A stretch of DNA of 64,000 nt. It comes from Orychophragmus violaceus (Eukaryota > Streptophyta > Magnoliopsida > Brassicales > Brassicaceae). Both the position numbers and the translations under genes were made by a program. The notes under the pieces were generated by a model. It saw only the letters and a list, made by a program, of their open reading frames with translations, made no database searches and was not told where the DNA came from. Below, piece by piece: positions 31,786 through 42,222 of this stretch; the first letter of the stretch is position 1; each line of letters opens with the position of its first letter. Location: the NCBI GenBank assembly GCA_030180135.1, contig CM058239.1, positions 65,045,823 to 65,109,822 of the forward strand. The letters run 5' to 3'.

Positions 31786-33165
31786 TGCATACCTGATACG
31801 AACCGAGAATCCTTAAGTATCAGAATTGGGAATTATGACTTCGAAATTGCTGCTGTAGCAATCACTGATCGACCATGGTATGCAGATATAGCTAATTACC
31901 TTGCTGCTGAGACTGAACCAGATGATTTGAAGGGTTATGCAAAGAAAAAGTTCTTTAGGGAGCTTAGAAGATACTACTGGGATGAGCCTTACCTCTATAA
32001 GCACTGTTCAGATAGTCTTTACAGGAGATGCGTTGCTGAATCAGAAGTTCCAGACATCCTTTTCCACTGTCATGGATCAGATTATGCTGGACATTTTGCT
32101 ACATTCAAGACTGTGTCTAAGGTTCTGCAAGCAGGTTTCTGGTGGCCTACAATGTTTAGAGACACTCATTCTTTCATCTCTCAATGTGATGCCTGTCAGA
32201 GGAGAGGGAAAATCAGTAAGAAGCATGAGATGCCTCAGAACTTCATTCTGGAAGTTGAGGTTTTCGATTGCTGGGGCATAGATTTCATGGGTCCTTTTCC
32301 CTCATCCTATGAGAATAAGTTCATCTTAATTGCTGTGGACTATGTGTCTAAGTGGGAAGAAGCAATAGCTAGTTCAACCAATGATTCTTCGGTGGTCATT
32401 AAGCTGTTTAAGACCATCATATTCCCCAAATTTGGAGTGCCTCGTATAGTAATTAGTGATGGAGGATCTCATTTTATTAATAAGGTCTTCGAGAAGCTGC
32501 TGAAGAAGCATGGAGTTCATCACCGAGTCGCTACTCCTTATCACCCTCAGACTAGTGGACAAGTCGAGGTTTCTAACAGGCAGATTAAGGAGATCCTTGA
32601 GAAGACAGTTAGAAGGACAAGGAAAGATTGGGCAGCAAAGTTGGATGATGCATTATGGGCTTACAGGACAGCATTCAAGACACCACTTGGGACCACTCCA
32701 TTCCATCTGCTATATGGAAAAGCATGTCATCTGCCAGTAGAGCTTGAACACAAAGCAGCATGGGCTGTAAAATAGATGAACTTTGATCTTAAGTCTGCTG
32801 CAGAGAGGAGATTAGTGCAGCTTAATGAGTTGGATGAGATTAGACATTTTGCTTATGAGAACTCAAAGCTGTACAAGGAGAGGACTAAGGCATATCATGA
32901 CAAGAAGATTGTCTCCAGACAGTTTGAGCCTAATGATCAGGTACTTTTGTATAACTCTCGTTTGCATTTGTTTCCAGGTAAGCTGAAATCAAGGTGGTCT
33001 GGTCCTTTCACAATCAAAGAGGTGCGTCCGTATGGAGCTGTCGTTCTAACTGGCAAGGACGGTAATGAATTCACTGTGAATGGACAGAGGGTGAAACATT
33101 ATTGGGCTAAGGCCGAGATTCCAGAAGGTCAGATTCTGCCTCTGGATGATGCACCCTCTACCTAA
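31786..33165 (+). pseudogene. Integrase of element B, one internal stop
   Basis: It is in the same frame as RT. The zinc-binding HHCC region is visible (HCHGSDYAGHFATFKT, then CDACQRRG). The DDE core follows: first Asp in WGIDFMGPFP, second in VISDGGSHF, Glu in SGQVEVSNR. TAG at 32773-32775 interrupts after HKAAWAVK; the rest (32776-33165) encodes the tail with FEPNDQVLLYNSRLHLFPGK and LKSRWSGPFTI, the GPY/F-type module. Integrase inserts the DNA copy into the genome. Apart from the stop, all catalytic residues are retained. Confidence 0.9.
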
Positions 33166-34499
33166 ATCAGTTGAAGCGTCAAGCTATTGACGTTAAACAA
33201 GCGCTGAGTGGGAGGCAACCCACTGTTTTTGTTTTCGCATTTTAATTTTAGTATTTTTGTAGGATTTTACGTTTTGTTTCTGGTTTTGGTGAGTTTTTGT
33301 TTGCAGGTCTCGGACGAATCGCAGTGCGTCGATCGACACATCACAGTGTCGATCGTCACAACACGATCGAAATCGCATTGCAGCGATCGTTGCGGTCCTG
33401 AGCAACGATCGATCATACACGAAAAATCGCCTAGCAACGGCCGATGCACCTAGTGCAACGATCGATGCCTGAGCGACAGAAGTAAAACCCGACAGAACTC
33501 AACCAATCCTTTTAACAAATTTTTCTTTCTTTTTGCCAATCCCTCGCTTGACACTACTGGGGACAGTGTGTCTTAAGTGTGGGGGAGGTTCTACTAACTT
33601 CTTTGTTTTGTTTTCTTAGAGTCAGTTAAATTTTTAAAAATTTGTTTTATCGAGTCAAAACTTTTAAGTAAGAAACAATGATTTTTTTAGAAGATTAGCA
33701 GCACTTGCAGGAACTTAAGTAACCATAGGGATGAAACTGCAGATTATCTCTGACTATTAGAAAACCCAGATCAACCTACTAAGGACACCCACATCGCTTC
33801 AGGTATCAGAGGATCCTTTTACTGACTTCAAACTTAATGCTGACTTAGATTTCTCACCTAAGGGCTTGGTATACTTTGTGTCGGATTCCCTTGTTAGTTC
33901 TGACACAGCCTGTAAACTGTCCTATTTAGTTCCCTTCTCCCCTTCCATAAAAAAAAAAAGATAATAAACTGAGGATGAGTTAGTAACTCCGAAATGGTCA
34001 TGGGAATGGTAGATACAACTTTCATATCCTGTGCATCCATGGAATGTGTCCAAGGTACACCCCTTAACGGGAAGAGCACTGATAAAAAAAATAAAATGAT
34101 ACCCAATGGGGAAAAATCAGAATGCTAAGGAAGGGAAAAGAGAAGAAAGGGACTAGAGAAAGATAGTATGATGGTCTAGAGCTGATAAGGTAAGAGTCCA
34201 TGTGCCTTCGATCGATACTCCTTAGGTGAGACCGCACTTAAATACTTGCAGAAGTTAGTAGGGTGAATTTGAATGCAAAATGTGATTGTGGAGTTTACTT
34301 AGGACAGTTGCTAAGTGTGGGGGAAGTATATGTTGGTCTTGATGTCTGCAGGTTGATTCTTTCATGTGGTTTGCTAAGGGGAATCTGAGTGTTGCTGCTT
34401 CTAAGATGAAAAGAGTTTCTGAAGAGTTTTCAAACCTCTTCACTACATTTTAGTTCTCTGTTTTGCTTGAGGGCAAGCAAAGGCTAAGTGTGGGGGAGT
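33166..34499 (+). other. 3' region of element B with CGATCG pairs and polypurine tract
   Basis: CAAGCGCTGAGTGGGAGGCA at about 33199 matches family A. Palindrome pairs: 33330/33350, 33384/33406, 33438/33459. In family A the same point holds the whole ORF1 module. GTGGGGGAG before 34500 is the polypurine tract. No protein gene here. Confidence 0.7.
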
Positions 34500-35687
34500 T
34501 GATATATCATGGTTTTTACCGGTTTTATGCCATGATATAATTATGTTTTAGTGTTCTTTTGTGTTCTTTTAGAGTCTTTTACATGTATAATCAGGTTTGG
34601 AGCAGAATTGGAGATATTGGAGCATTTTGGGGATTTTTGGAGTGCTTGGCCGAGAGATTGAGCTCACTCTCCGATTTTGAGATCATGCATCGATCGACAC
34701 ACCTTTGGTGTCGATCGACACACTAGCGAGTTGGGCCGATACGGCGGTTTAATGAAGAATGAAGATTTTGCACTTTGGCCCAGAAGTTTCCAGTATTTAC
34801 AAAGAAGCCCCAGCCGAGATTATGCCTATATAATTAGGATTTTGGTGTTTATTTTAGATATGCTTTCATACTTAGAGCTAAGAGATTTTTAGAGCTTTTG
34901 GGGCTGATCTAATCATGTACTTCATCTATTTTAGAGAAGATTTCGAACCCCTTTATCTATTTAATTTCTTATATGCAATCTATTAATTCTATGATTTATG
35001 TTCCATTGATCATGTCTGAGTAGATTCATAGTTAGGTTTAGGGTTTCTCATTAAGGATTTCATGACTTGCTAGACTTGTTTAATTCAGTTAAGGATTCAC
35101 ATGAATAGAATGTTCTTCGATCTAAATTGAGTTTAATGCTAGTTCTAACCTGATCAATTAGAATCTAGATCTTAGGTTGCTAAATACAACACGAGAGTGT
35201 GGTTTAGAATCTGAACTATTTAGGTTGAGCAATTAAACTTCTCGCAAAGGAATTTGGTTTAGTTTAATTGTGAACATATTGAACTTAAAATTAATGCTGG
35301 TTTAATCTGTTAGTAATTGCAAAGGAATTTGGATTACTGCACTTAGACTTAGAGAATTCTCGCAAAGAGATTTGGTTAATTCTATATACGTGATTTGAGT
35401 TCTAGAACTGTGCTTAATTAGATCCTGACTGATTGATTTGTCTGCTTGTCTGATTTCCTGAGAACACCCTAGACTTAGCGCCTTTAATTAACTGCTTTCA
35501 CCACCAACAATCTGCTACTTGTTTACTTTCTTGCTTTGCTATTTAGTTTACTACAATTTGCTTTCTTCTTAGTTTAAATTCCTACGGTTCTTTATCTATC
35601 GAGACCAGAGTCTCTGTGGATTCGATACCCTATATACTACTTAACTGTGCACTTGCAGTAGAATAGGATTAAAACCTGACCCTATCA
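34500..35687 (+). repeat. Element B 3' LTR (1188 bp)
   Basis: TGATATATCATGG to CCTATCA, followed by target duplication GACCA (35688-35692). CGATCG pair intact at 34691/34712. A short deletion near 35640 removes ACAATC relative to the 5' LTR. Confidence 0.92.
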
Positions 35688-35692
35688 GACCA

Positions 35693-36040
35693 CCATTGTG
35701 TTAAATGTCCATCTTCGCCCATCCATTTAACACAAGAAAAAGTGATCACCAACTTGTGTTCCCATCCATCTATCCTAAACTCATCATCCAATGTTATATC
35801 AACCAATTTGACCTGATGGCTAATCATACCATCACTTAACATAGCACTTTCCTACTTGCTATTTATAGAGTACAATAACATTTGGATTTCGTTATTAATT
35901 TATTTATAGTTATTTGGGTTTGAGTTGTGAATTTTAAATATTATGATTTTTTTATTAAAAAAAATGATTTCTTTGCGAATCTTGGATTCTTTAAATATTT
36001 TGGAGTTTGGATTTCCTTATAGCAATTTTATTAATTATAT
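35693..36040. other. Flank of element B, no feature
   Basis: AT-rich DNA continuing the sequence interrupted by element B. Minus-strand translation near 35700-35760 gives a short Trp-rich stretch, but nothing that can be assigned. Confidence 0.4.
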
Positions 36041-37330
36041 TTTTTTTTTTTGCCAACTGAGAAATATATATTAAGAAGAGTCAAAGTGATACATAGAGGG
36101 AGAAGCAATCCAGGAAATAACTAAATATTGATGAGAAACACAGGCGGAGTTAGCAAGATGATCAGCTACAGAATTAGCACTGCGAGAGATCCAAAGGAAA
36201 CGATAGGATGGATCCGCAAGATATAAAACATCAGCAAGATAACACTGAATGTCCGTATGGCAATGAAGAGAAGGAGAAGGTGAAGAACAAGCCATCAAAC
36301 ATTGGAATAGCAGAGCAGCATTGCCTCAGAACGTGACATAACGATAAACGAGGCGCTTAACATGAAAAACGGCTTCACAAAGAGCAAGAGCTTCAGCTTA
36401 CAAACTAGATGCAATAGGGTACACAGAAGCTGATCCACGGTCGAGGGAGGTACCTTGAGACGTATAGAGGGACCAACTGATGCCAACACATAGGGCAAAG
36501 AGAGGCGGAGCACCTCCGGGAAGGTAGATGGTACATGCGGCTTAGTCATCACAGGTAGCGAAAAGATGTGGGGAAAAACAAGTATGCTTCATTCCACGTT
36601 CTGAAATCCACAATGGATGTGTGAACAATATCCACAATGGTCCATTGTGTACCTTGGAATAGCAGCTCGTTTCTTGCCTTCCAAAGGTGCCAACCAATGA
36701 AAGAAAATAAATGAGCATGAGAGCAAGAGGACTTCTCGGAAGAAAACACTCCATGAAGGATGGAGGCAAAGGAACGATATAGATTGAGCTTATCTCGTGT
36801 AAGAGGAACATGAGACAGCTCTCAAATCTCTTGTGCAACCCTACAATGAAAAAGCAATTGAGCAATGGATTCAGAGTGCTCACCACAGAGGAAACAGTCT
36901 AAGGAAGTGCATAAGTGCCTTTTAGATAAAGCCTAAGCTACTGGTAAAGCATTGTGTAAAGCTTTCGACCAAAAAATGCTTAAGTTTAGGTGGAACTTGA
37001 AACTTCCAGATAAGATGGCTGGCCACATTCGTTTCAAAAGAGGCAACAACATGAGGGAGAGGAGATTTAACCAGCTGATGATAACCCGACTTGACAGTGT
37101 ATTCACCAGAGGCCATAAAGATCGAGGAAGGGAGATCCTTGATATCCGAAAGTGGGGGACGAATCCTCATCACCAGAGACCTATCATCGGGATGAAGAAG
37201 AGTGGATACTAGTATTATTCCAAGAGGATGATACAGATGAAGGATTTGAGAGACTGTGAAAGCAGGAGGAAGGAGAGAAGGATAAGGTTTTGGCAGGGCG
37301 AGGAGGATGATCAGCCCCGGCCCAACAAAA
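36038..37330 (-). pseudogene. 5'-truncated LINE (L1-like), 3' end of ORF2
   Basis: On the minus strand, 37173-36930 encodes GEYTVKSGYHQLVKSP and HLIWKFQVPPKLKHFL, the zinc-binding domain that follows reverse transcriptase in plant LINEs (zf-RVT). Further left, in other frames, come FSFIGWHLWKARNELLFQG and then LWISRSANSVADHLANSA, the end of the RNase H-like domain (RVT_3 type). Several frameshifts separate these parts. A T run at 36038-36050 followed by GCCAACTGAGAAATATAT fits the poly-A tail and 3' end of a minus-strand LINE. RT itself is missing, so the copy was truncated at insertion or later. Dead copy. Confidence 0.75.
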
Positions 37331-37860
37331 ATCAGAGCTCCATGACAAATTTTTTTTTGACCTTATATATTAGCTAAAAAAACTTTGGGCCCCTATTCCA
37401 CTTTTTTATAAATATTTGTGCTTTTTTACTTTTTGTGTAGGGAACAAAAAAAATTAGCCCTTTTCAACACTAAAGAGAAAAACATTAAAAAATTTGGACC
37501 CCTTTTTCCTTAGATTTTTTTTTGTTTATGATCACATCCCCAGGCAATGGACCGGGCCTGAAGATGATCAAGCCAAGGATTGCACCATATTTGAATATCT
37601 TTGTCATTACCTATAGTCCAGCTAACGCCTTATTTGAAAAAAGAGATACCCTGCAAAATATTCCGCCACGCATGGCTAGGACGCGAACCCAAGTGGGATT
37701 CAAAAAGTGATGTCTTTCCATAGTACTTTACTTATATTTTGAATTTGGAATTTGGATCTTTTTTAAATAGTAGGAGTAAATCGCAATCTGTAAAAGGGGA
37801 AAAACGATTTATCTCTTAATTAATTATCTCCAAATAAAAATAGAAATGTAGCTGTGAATA
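37331..37860. other. Intergenic region upstream of SCP2
   Basis: AT-rich, with T runs. A 62-codon plus frame at 37522-37710 shows no recognisable domain. The SCP2 promoter should lie in the right half, but no clear TATA box can be picked. Confidence 0.4.
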
Positions 37861-38023
37861 GCCGTATAGGAAGGCGTGCCAGTGCTCTCAAAATCTCAAT
37901 TTTCCATACTTATCGATCACGTCATCTCCGTTGTCTTCTACCTAACTCGGAAACCTCCCTTCTTAAATCCACACCTTCACCGTCCTCTCCACTGCAAAAA
38001 AAAAAAAAAGAAGAAGAAAAGAA

Positions 38024-38730
38024 ATGGCGACAACCGAGCTCAAATCCGACGCAATCATGGATTTGATGAAGCAGCATCTCTCCACCGACGCCGGCAAAGA
38101 GCTAATAGAGAAGATCGGTCTCGTTTATCAGATCAACGTCGCTCCCAAGGTCCCCATTCCTCGATTCCATCGTCTTCTTCTTCTTCTTCTTCTTAATTTT
38201 TTTGTTTTCTTTCTGTTAATTTCTATTCGAATTTCAGAAATTGGGTTTTGAAGAGGTTACTTACATCGTCGATCTGAAGAAAGGCCAAGTCACCAAAGGT
38301 TAGCTCTCTTCGATTATGCCAATTTATGAGAATCTGAGAAATCAATCGAACGTCTATCTTTGCCAAAATGATTTAGGAAAATATGAAGGAGGGAAAGTGG
38401 ACGCTACCTTTTCCTTCAAAGATGATGACTTTGTCAAAGTTGCTACTGGGAAGATGAATCCTCAGATTGCTTTCATTAGGTTTGTTCATCCCTCTCAATC
38501 CTTCCAACATGTCATTATTACAAGTATGTTTAAGCAGCTTTGTCTTATGTCTGAACCATTCGCAAAAACAAACACAAGCTTTCATGATTCGATTTGGTTG
38601 AACAAGTTGATTTCTAAGTCGTCCTGTGAATGTTGAATGTTGACGCAGGGGTGCGATGAAGATCAAGGGTAGTCTCAGTGCTGCGCAGAAATTCACCCCG
38701 GACATTTTCCCAAAGCCTTCAAAGTTGTGA
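38024..38730 (+). CDS. SCP2: Peroxisomal sterol carrier protein 2 (SCP2)
   Basis: Four exons with standard splice sites: 38024-38149, 38238-38298, 38377-38479, 38649-38730, giving 123 residues. The protein starts MATTELKSDAIMDLMKQHLS and consists of one SCP2 fold (KLGFEEVTYIVDLKKG, then DATFSFKDDDFVKVATGK). It ends SKL, a type 1 peroxisomal targeting signal. Length and sequence agree closely with Arabidopsis SCP2 as I know it (At5g42890, which lies next to a WEB-type gene). SCP2 binds and transfers lipids such as fatty acids and sterols between membranes and is linked to peroxisomal lipid metabolism. No break is seen. A minus-strand 110-codon frame overlapping it is a shadow. Gene name is by similarity. 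Confidence 0.95.
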
Positions 38731-39010
38731 ACACAAAAAGAATGTTTTGAAAAGGGTTTGCTTTATCAGTCGAGAGGAGGAGTTTTTTTTAAAAGAAGTA
38801 GCCACTAGAAATAAAGGTCTCTTCAAGTATCTTTGTATGATTCTGCTTCTCTTTTTATCTTTTGGATTGCGTTTAATAATATGAATCTTTATCTTTGAAG
38901 AGATTTCGCAATATTATCTAAATCTGCAAGTGTGTATCAATAATGGCTACATGGAAAAAGTAATTGCCAGACTCATTTCAAGAAAAGCAAAAGTATTCAA
39001 CATTTTTTTT
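38731..39010. other. Convergent 3' ends of SCP2 and the WEB-like gene
   Basis: The two host genes face each other across 280 bp. ATAATATGAATC near 38876 could serve SCP2 polyadenylation. Nothing else seen. Confidence 0.4.
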
Positions 39011-40957
39011 TCACTTGTGAGACTTCTTCCTTGACAAGAACATGAAAACCTTTGGCAGCAAAGAAAGCTTCTTCTTCGTCTTCTTCTTTGTTTCAATGTT
39101 GCTGCTGGCTCCAAACGCAAACGATTTCGACTGCCCAAATCCCTTCTCCTCGAATGTTGGGCTTTTCTCTGGCTCCTTACCTTCTTCTGTTCTCCTCTTC
39201 CCATTCTCTGACCTCCATTTCCTCAACTCTTGCTCCATACCCAGCTTTCTATCTCTAGCTTTTTCGGCTTTTCCCATAGCCTCTTTTAGCTCTTCTTTTC
39301 TTAGGCTCAGCTCTCTATTCACTTCCTCTAGTTTTTCCAAGATTCTTGACTCTTCCTCCTTAGCCACTTCTATTTGGGAGACAATCTGTGACAGCCTTGT
39401 GTTTGCCTCCTCCTCTGACTCGTGAGCTTGCTTGCTTAGCTCGTAGTATTCCTCTACAGATATTATGATGCTTCTTGGTGAATTATTAATCTCTTCAAAT
39501 CTCTGACAAGATTCAGTCTCTTGCAGAGCTTTAATAGCAGCCAAGGCCAACTTCTCTGAAGCTCTAGCAGCCTCCATTTCTTTTTTCGCCTCTATTAATT
39601 TATTCTCCATCCTAGACATTCCTGTTTTCGCTTGTTCAGACAATTCCTTTGCCATTCTAAGCTCATCTCTAGCAGCGGCGGCTAACAACTTTGCATCCTC
39701 TGCCTCTTTTTTCGCCTGCTCCAACTTCTTGGCTCTTGTCCCGACCAAACCAAGCTCGGACTGTAATGATCCAGCTATTATCTTCAATGTTTTCACCTCC
39801 GAAGCTGCTTTCTCAATGTTGGATTTCACTTCCTCGAGCTCTCTCTTAGCTGCATTATTACTCTTCTTAGCTGAATTTTCAGCCTCTAGCTTAGTTTTCA
39901 CATCGATATCATCTTCAACCATCTTCTGTTCCATTTCCCAATTGTATATGTCTTGGTCCCGAGCCATCGCTGCACCTAACCTCTTCTCTTCTGCTTCGAG
40001 ATGAGCAGTGTGCGCTGATTCAAACAACTCCTTAGTAGCAATAAGCTCTATACTCAAACCATCCATCCTTGTCTCAATCTCTTTAGCTTCCATAACAGCA
40101 ACTTGAGCTCTCTCGGCAGCTAAATCTTTTCCCCTCAACATATCTTCATATTCATTACAAACCATTTCAATCTCTTCTCTCACGGACCGTAGCTCACAAG
40201 TCGCTGACTCCTGTCTCGCTTTAGCTACCTCGAGCTGTGCTTTCACAGCTTCATTAGCTACACCTTGCTCCATCTCCGAGTCCTGTCTCGCTTGTTGCTC
40301 TTCTGATTGCGCTTTATCTAGCTCGAGTTTTAGCTCCACAATGAGTCCCTTTGTGCTCTCTAACTCCTTTAACGCATTGTGTTTCGCATCATCAGCTAAC
40401 TCAGCTTCTCTCTTATACTCAGGCATTGCTTCTTGTATCCTCTCAAGCTCTTCATCAACCATCTTCCTTCTCTGAACATACAAATCTTAAAAAACAACAC
40501 CTCATGGGGGTAAAAAAAACATCATGTGTAATAATAATAAACAAAGCTTTTGAACCTCTATTGTCTGAATCTTATGCGCTTTCCAATCTGTAATCCCACC
40601 GAACTTTGAAACTGCTTCTTTCACAGATTCGAAAGGTGAAGCTGTATCAATCAATCCAACGGGAGATTCCACACATCTCTGATACACAAAAGCTCTAGGA
40701 GAAGCATCTTCGATTCTTGAATCTTCTGAGAACGAGTCTTGATGGCTTATCATCACCCTAGGTGCGACGTAAACCTTAGGAGATTCAAAGATTGGACTTT
40801 CGAAGTCTTGAAATGGGTTGTGCGAATCTCCTCCTCCATCGTCCAGGTTGAAGAAGTCGATATTATTGAAAGACGTGGTCATCGGTGCTTCATCGTCACC
40901 AATGGCGTTGAGAAATATATTAAGGTCGTCTGAATCTTTATCATCATCGCCAGACAT
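39011..40957 (-). CDS. WEB family (DUF827) coiled-coil protein
   Basis: Two exons: 40957-40556 (134 codons, donor GTTCAAAAG) and 40471-39011 (acceptor TTCAG), in phase, giving about 620 residues. The N-terminus is acidic (MSGDDDKDSDDLNIFLNAIG). Residues about 105-135 hold the family's opening motif ESVKEAVSKFGGITDWKAHK. A nearly continuous coiled coil follows (for example RRKMVDEELERIQEAMPEYK). The C-terminus is basic with Ser-rich and KKTKKKLSLLPKVFMF segments. WEB/PMI2-type proteins act in light-dependent chloroplast movement through actin filaments; whether this paralogue does is unknown. In Arabidopsis the neighbour of SCP2 is a DUF827 gene, so this looks like a conserved pair. Confidence 0.9.
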
Positions 40958-42214
40958 TGTTAACGAGAATCTTCAGGACAGAAAACGGGTTTTTGTCTGA
41001 TTTTGGTCAAACAAACTTAATTCGTGTTCTTGGGATAATGTCAAATAAATTTATGAAATGCGAGAATGAGTTTCGGACATGTGAGTTTTACCTTTAATCT
41101 GACAAATGCGAGACGAAGGTTTGGAAGGACAGTATATATGATCCCTGATTTGAAGTTACAACATTAGATTTGAAAGGAAACAACAGAGAAAAAAATAAGA
41201 AGACGATGTGACCCGAGCATTGGAAAATAGAAAGGAGGGACAAACGGCGAATAAGCAGGATTGTGAGACACACGCGCCTTTGTCTCTCTCCATTTCCCTT
41301 TCACTTTCTTTCCCCCAAAAAAAAAGAAATGTTTTAAGAACTCAGGCATTTCCTTATTTTATTTAGAGTTATTTGCATTCCCTATACAAAATTTATAGGC
41401 TATTTGGGAAACTAACAAAATTTACTATTCATTTTTCTTAATGTTAAGGATCTATTTTTCTTTAAAAACTTTTATATAACACCAAATGTCTCCTGAACTA
41501 TGTCCTTTGTCTACTTCTACACATAAAGTTTGCAAAAGATCCAATTGTCCTTAAATTGATTGTTCGAATTCATATAATTTAATTTCGATACACATGACCA
41601 CCCAAACGGTTTATTATGTTGGTTTATTGTTTTGTAATACAATTTAAACCATATAAAACCGAATTAAGATATGATTTGCGTTGATTAAACTCGGATTATG
41701 ACTTGCTTAAGCTATCTAAACTCAAACCCAATTTGTTATGTCCTAAAACAATAAAATCTCCAAATCGATAAAACCTAAGTCACGAATCCCAAAACAATAA
41801 AATCTCAGACTAATGTAAGCAATGTTGCAGACGATGAACCTTCTCAAACTACTTGGGGTCAGGTGGAATCTACTTATGGCTTCACATGAGATCGAGTTGG
41901 AAGTAGTGGGTTGTGAATTCTAGGAGATTGTCGGTTTTTAAGTCTGTTTTTGAGGTTTTGTGTACTCTAAGAGATTGTCGGATCACTTTATCAACCTTTT
42001 GTTAGCATCTACTTTTTTAAGTATTTTGTAAACTTCGGTTTAAGAGCACAATTTTGTCTTATTGACCATTACTTTGTCATTTTATGTTGTTTCAAGCTTA
42101 CGTTTATCAGCTTTGTTATTGTTATGATCGATGAAAATGAAACAGAACAAATGTATGAACCATTGTAAAACACTACAAGCACCGTGAGTTTTACACACAC
42201 AAGACTTATTCCCA
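40958..42214. other. Upstream region of the WEB-like gene and AT-rich intergenic DNA
   Basis: A possible minus-strand TATA box (CATATATAC) is at about 41131-41140, about 175 bp upstream of the ATG. From 41350 to 42200 there is only AT-rich sequence. GTTTTACACACACAAGAC near 42190 recurs on the far side of the hAT element (45199). Confidence 0.4.
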
Positions 42215-42222
42215 ATCACAAT
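42215..42222. repeat. hAT target duplication ATCACAAT (left)
   Basis: The same eight bases occur at 45179-45186. Confidence 0.92.

Larger units (their letters stand above)
25829..35687 (+). mobile_element. Athila-related gypsy element B, full structure, decayed gag-pol
   Basis: The LTRs (25829-27022 and 34500-35687) begin TGATATATCATGG, end in CA and differ by about 2% by eye. A tRNA-Asp primer site follows the left LTR and a GTGGGGGAG tract precedes the right one. Between them lies one gag-protease-RT-RNase H-integrase frame, interrupted by five in-frame stops and two frameshifts. The ATHILA ORF1-like module present in family A is missing. The 5-bp duplication GACCA shows it is one intact insertion. 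At least ten CGATCG pairs lie within it. Confidence 0.93.

Noticed and set aside
37522..37710. Possible small gene upstream of SCP2
   Set aside because: No domain, no splice or start support; probably TE debris.
38373..38705. 110-codon minus frame over SCP2
   Set aside because: Shadow of the SCP2 exons and introns; no domain, crosses real splice sites.
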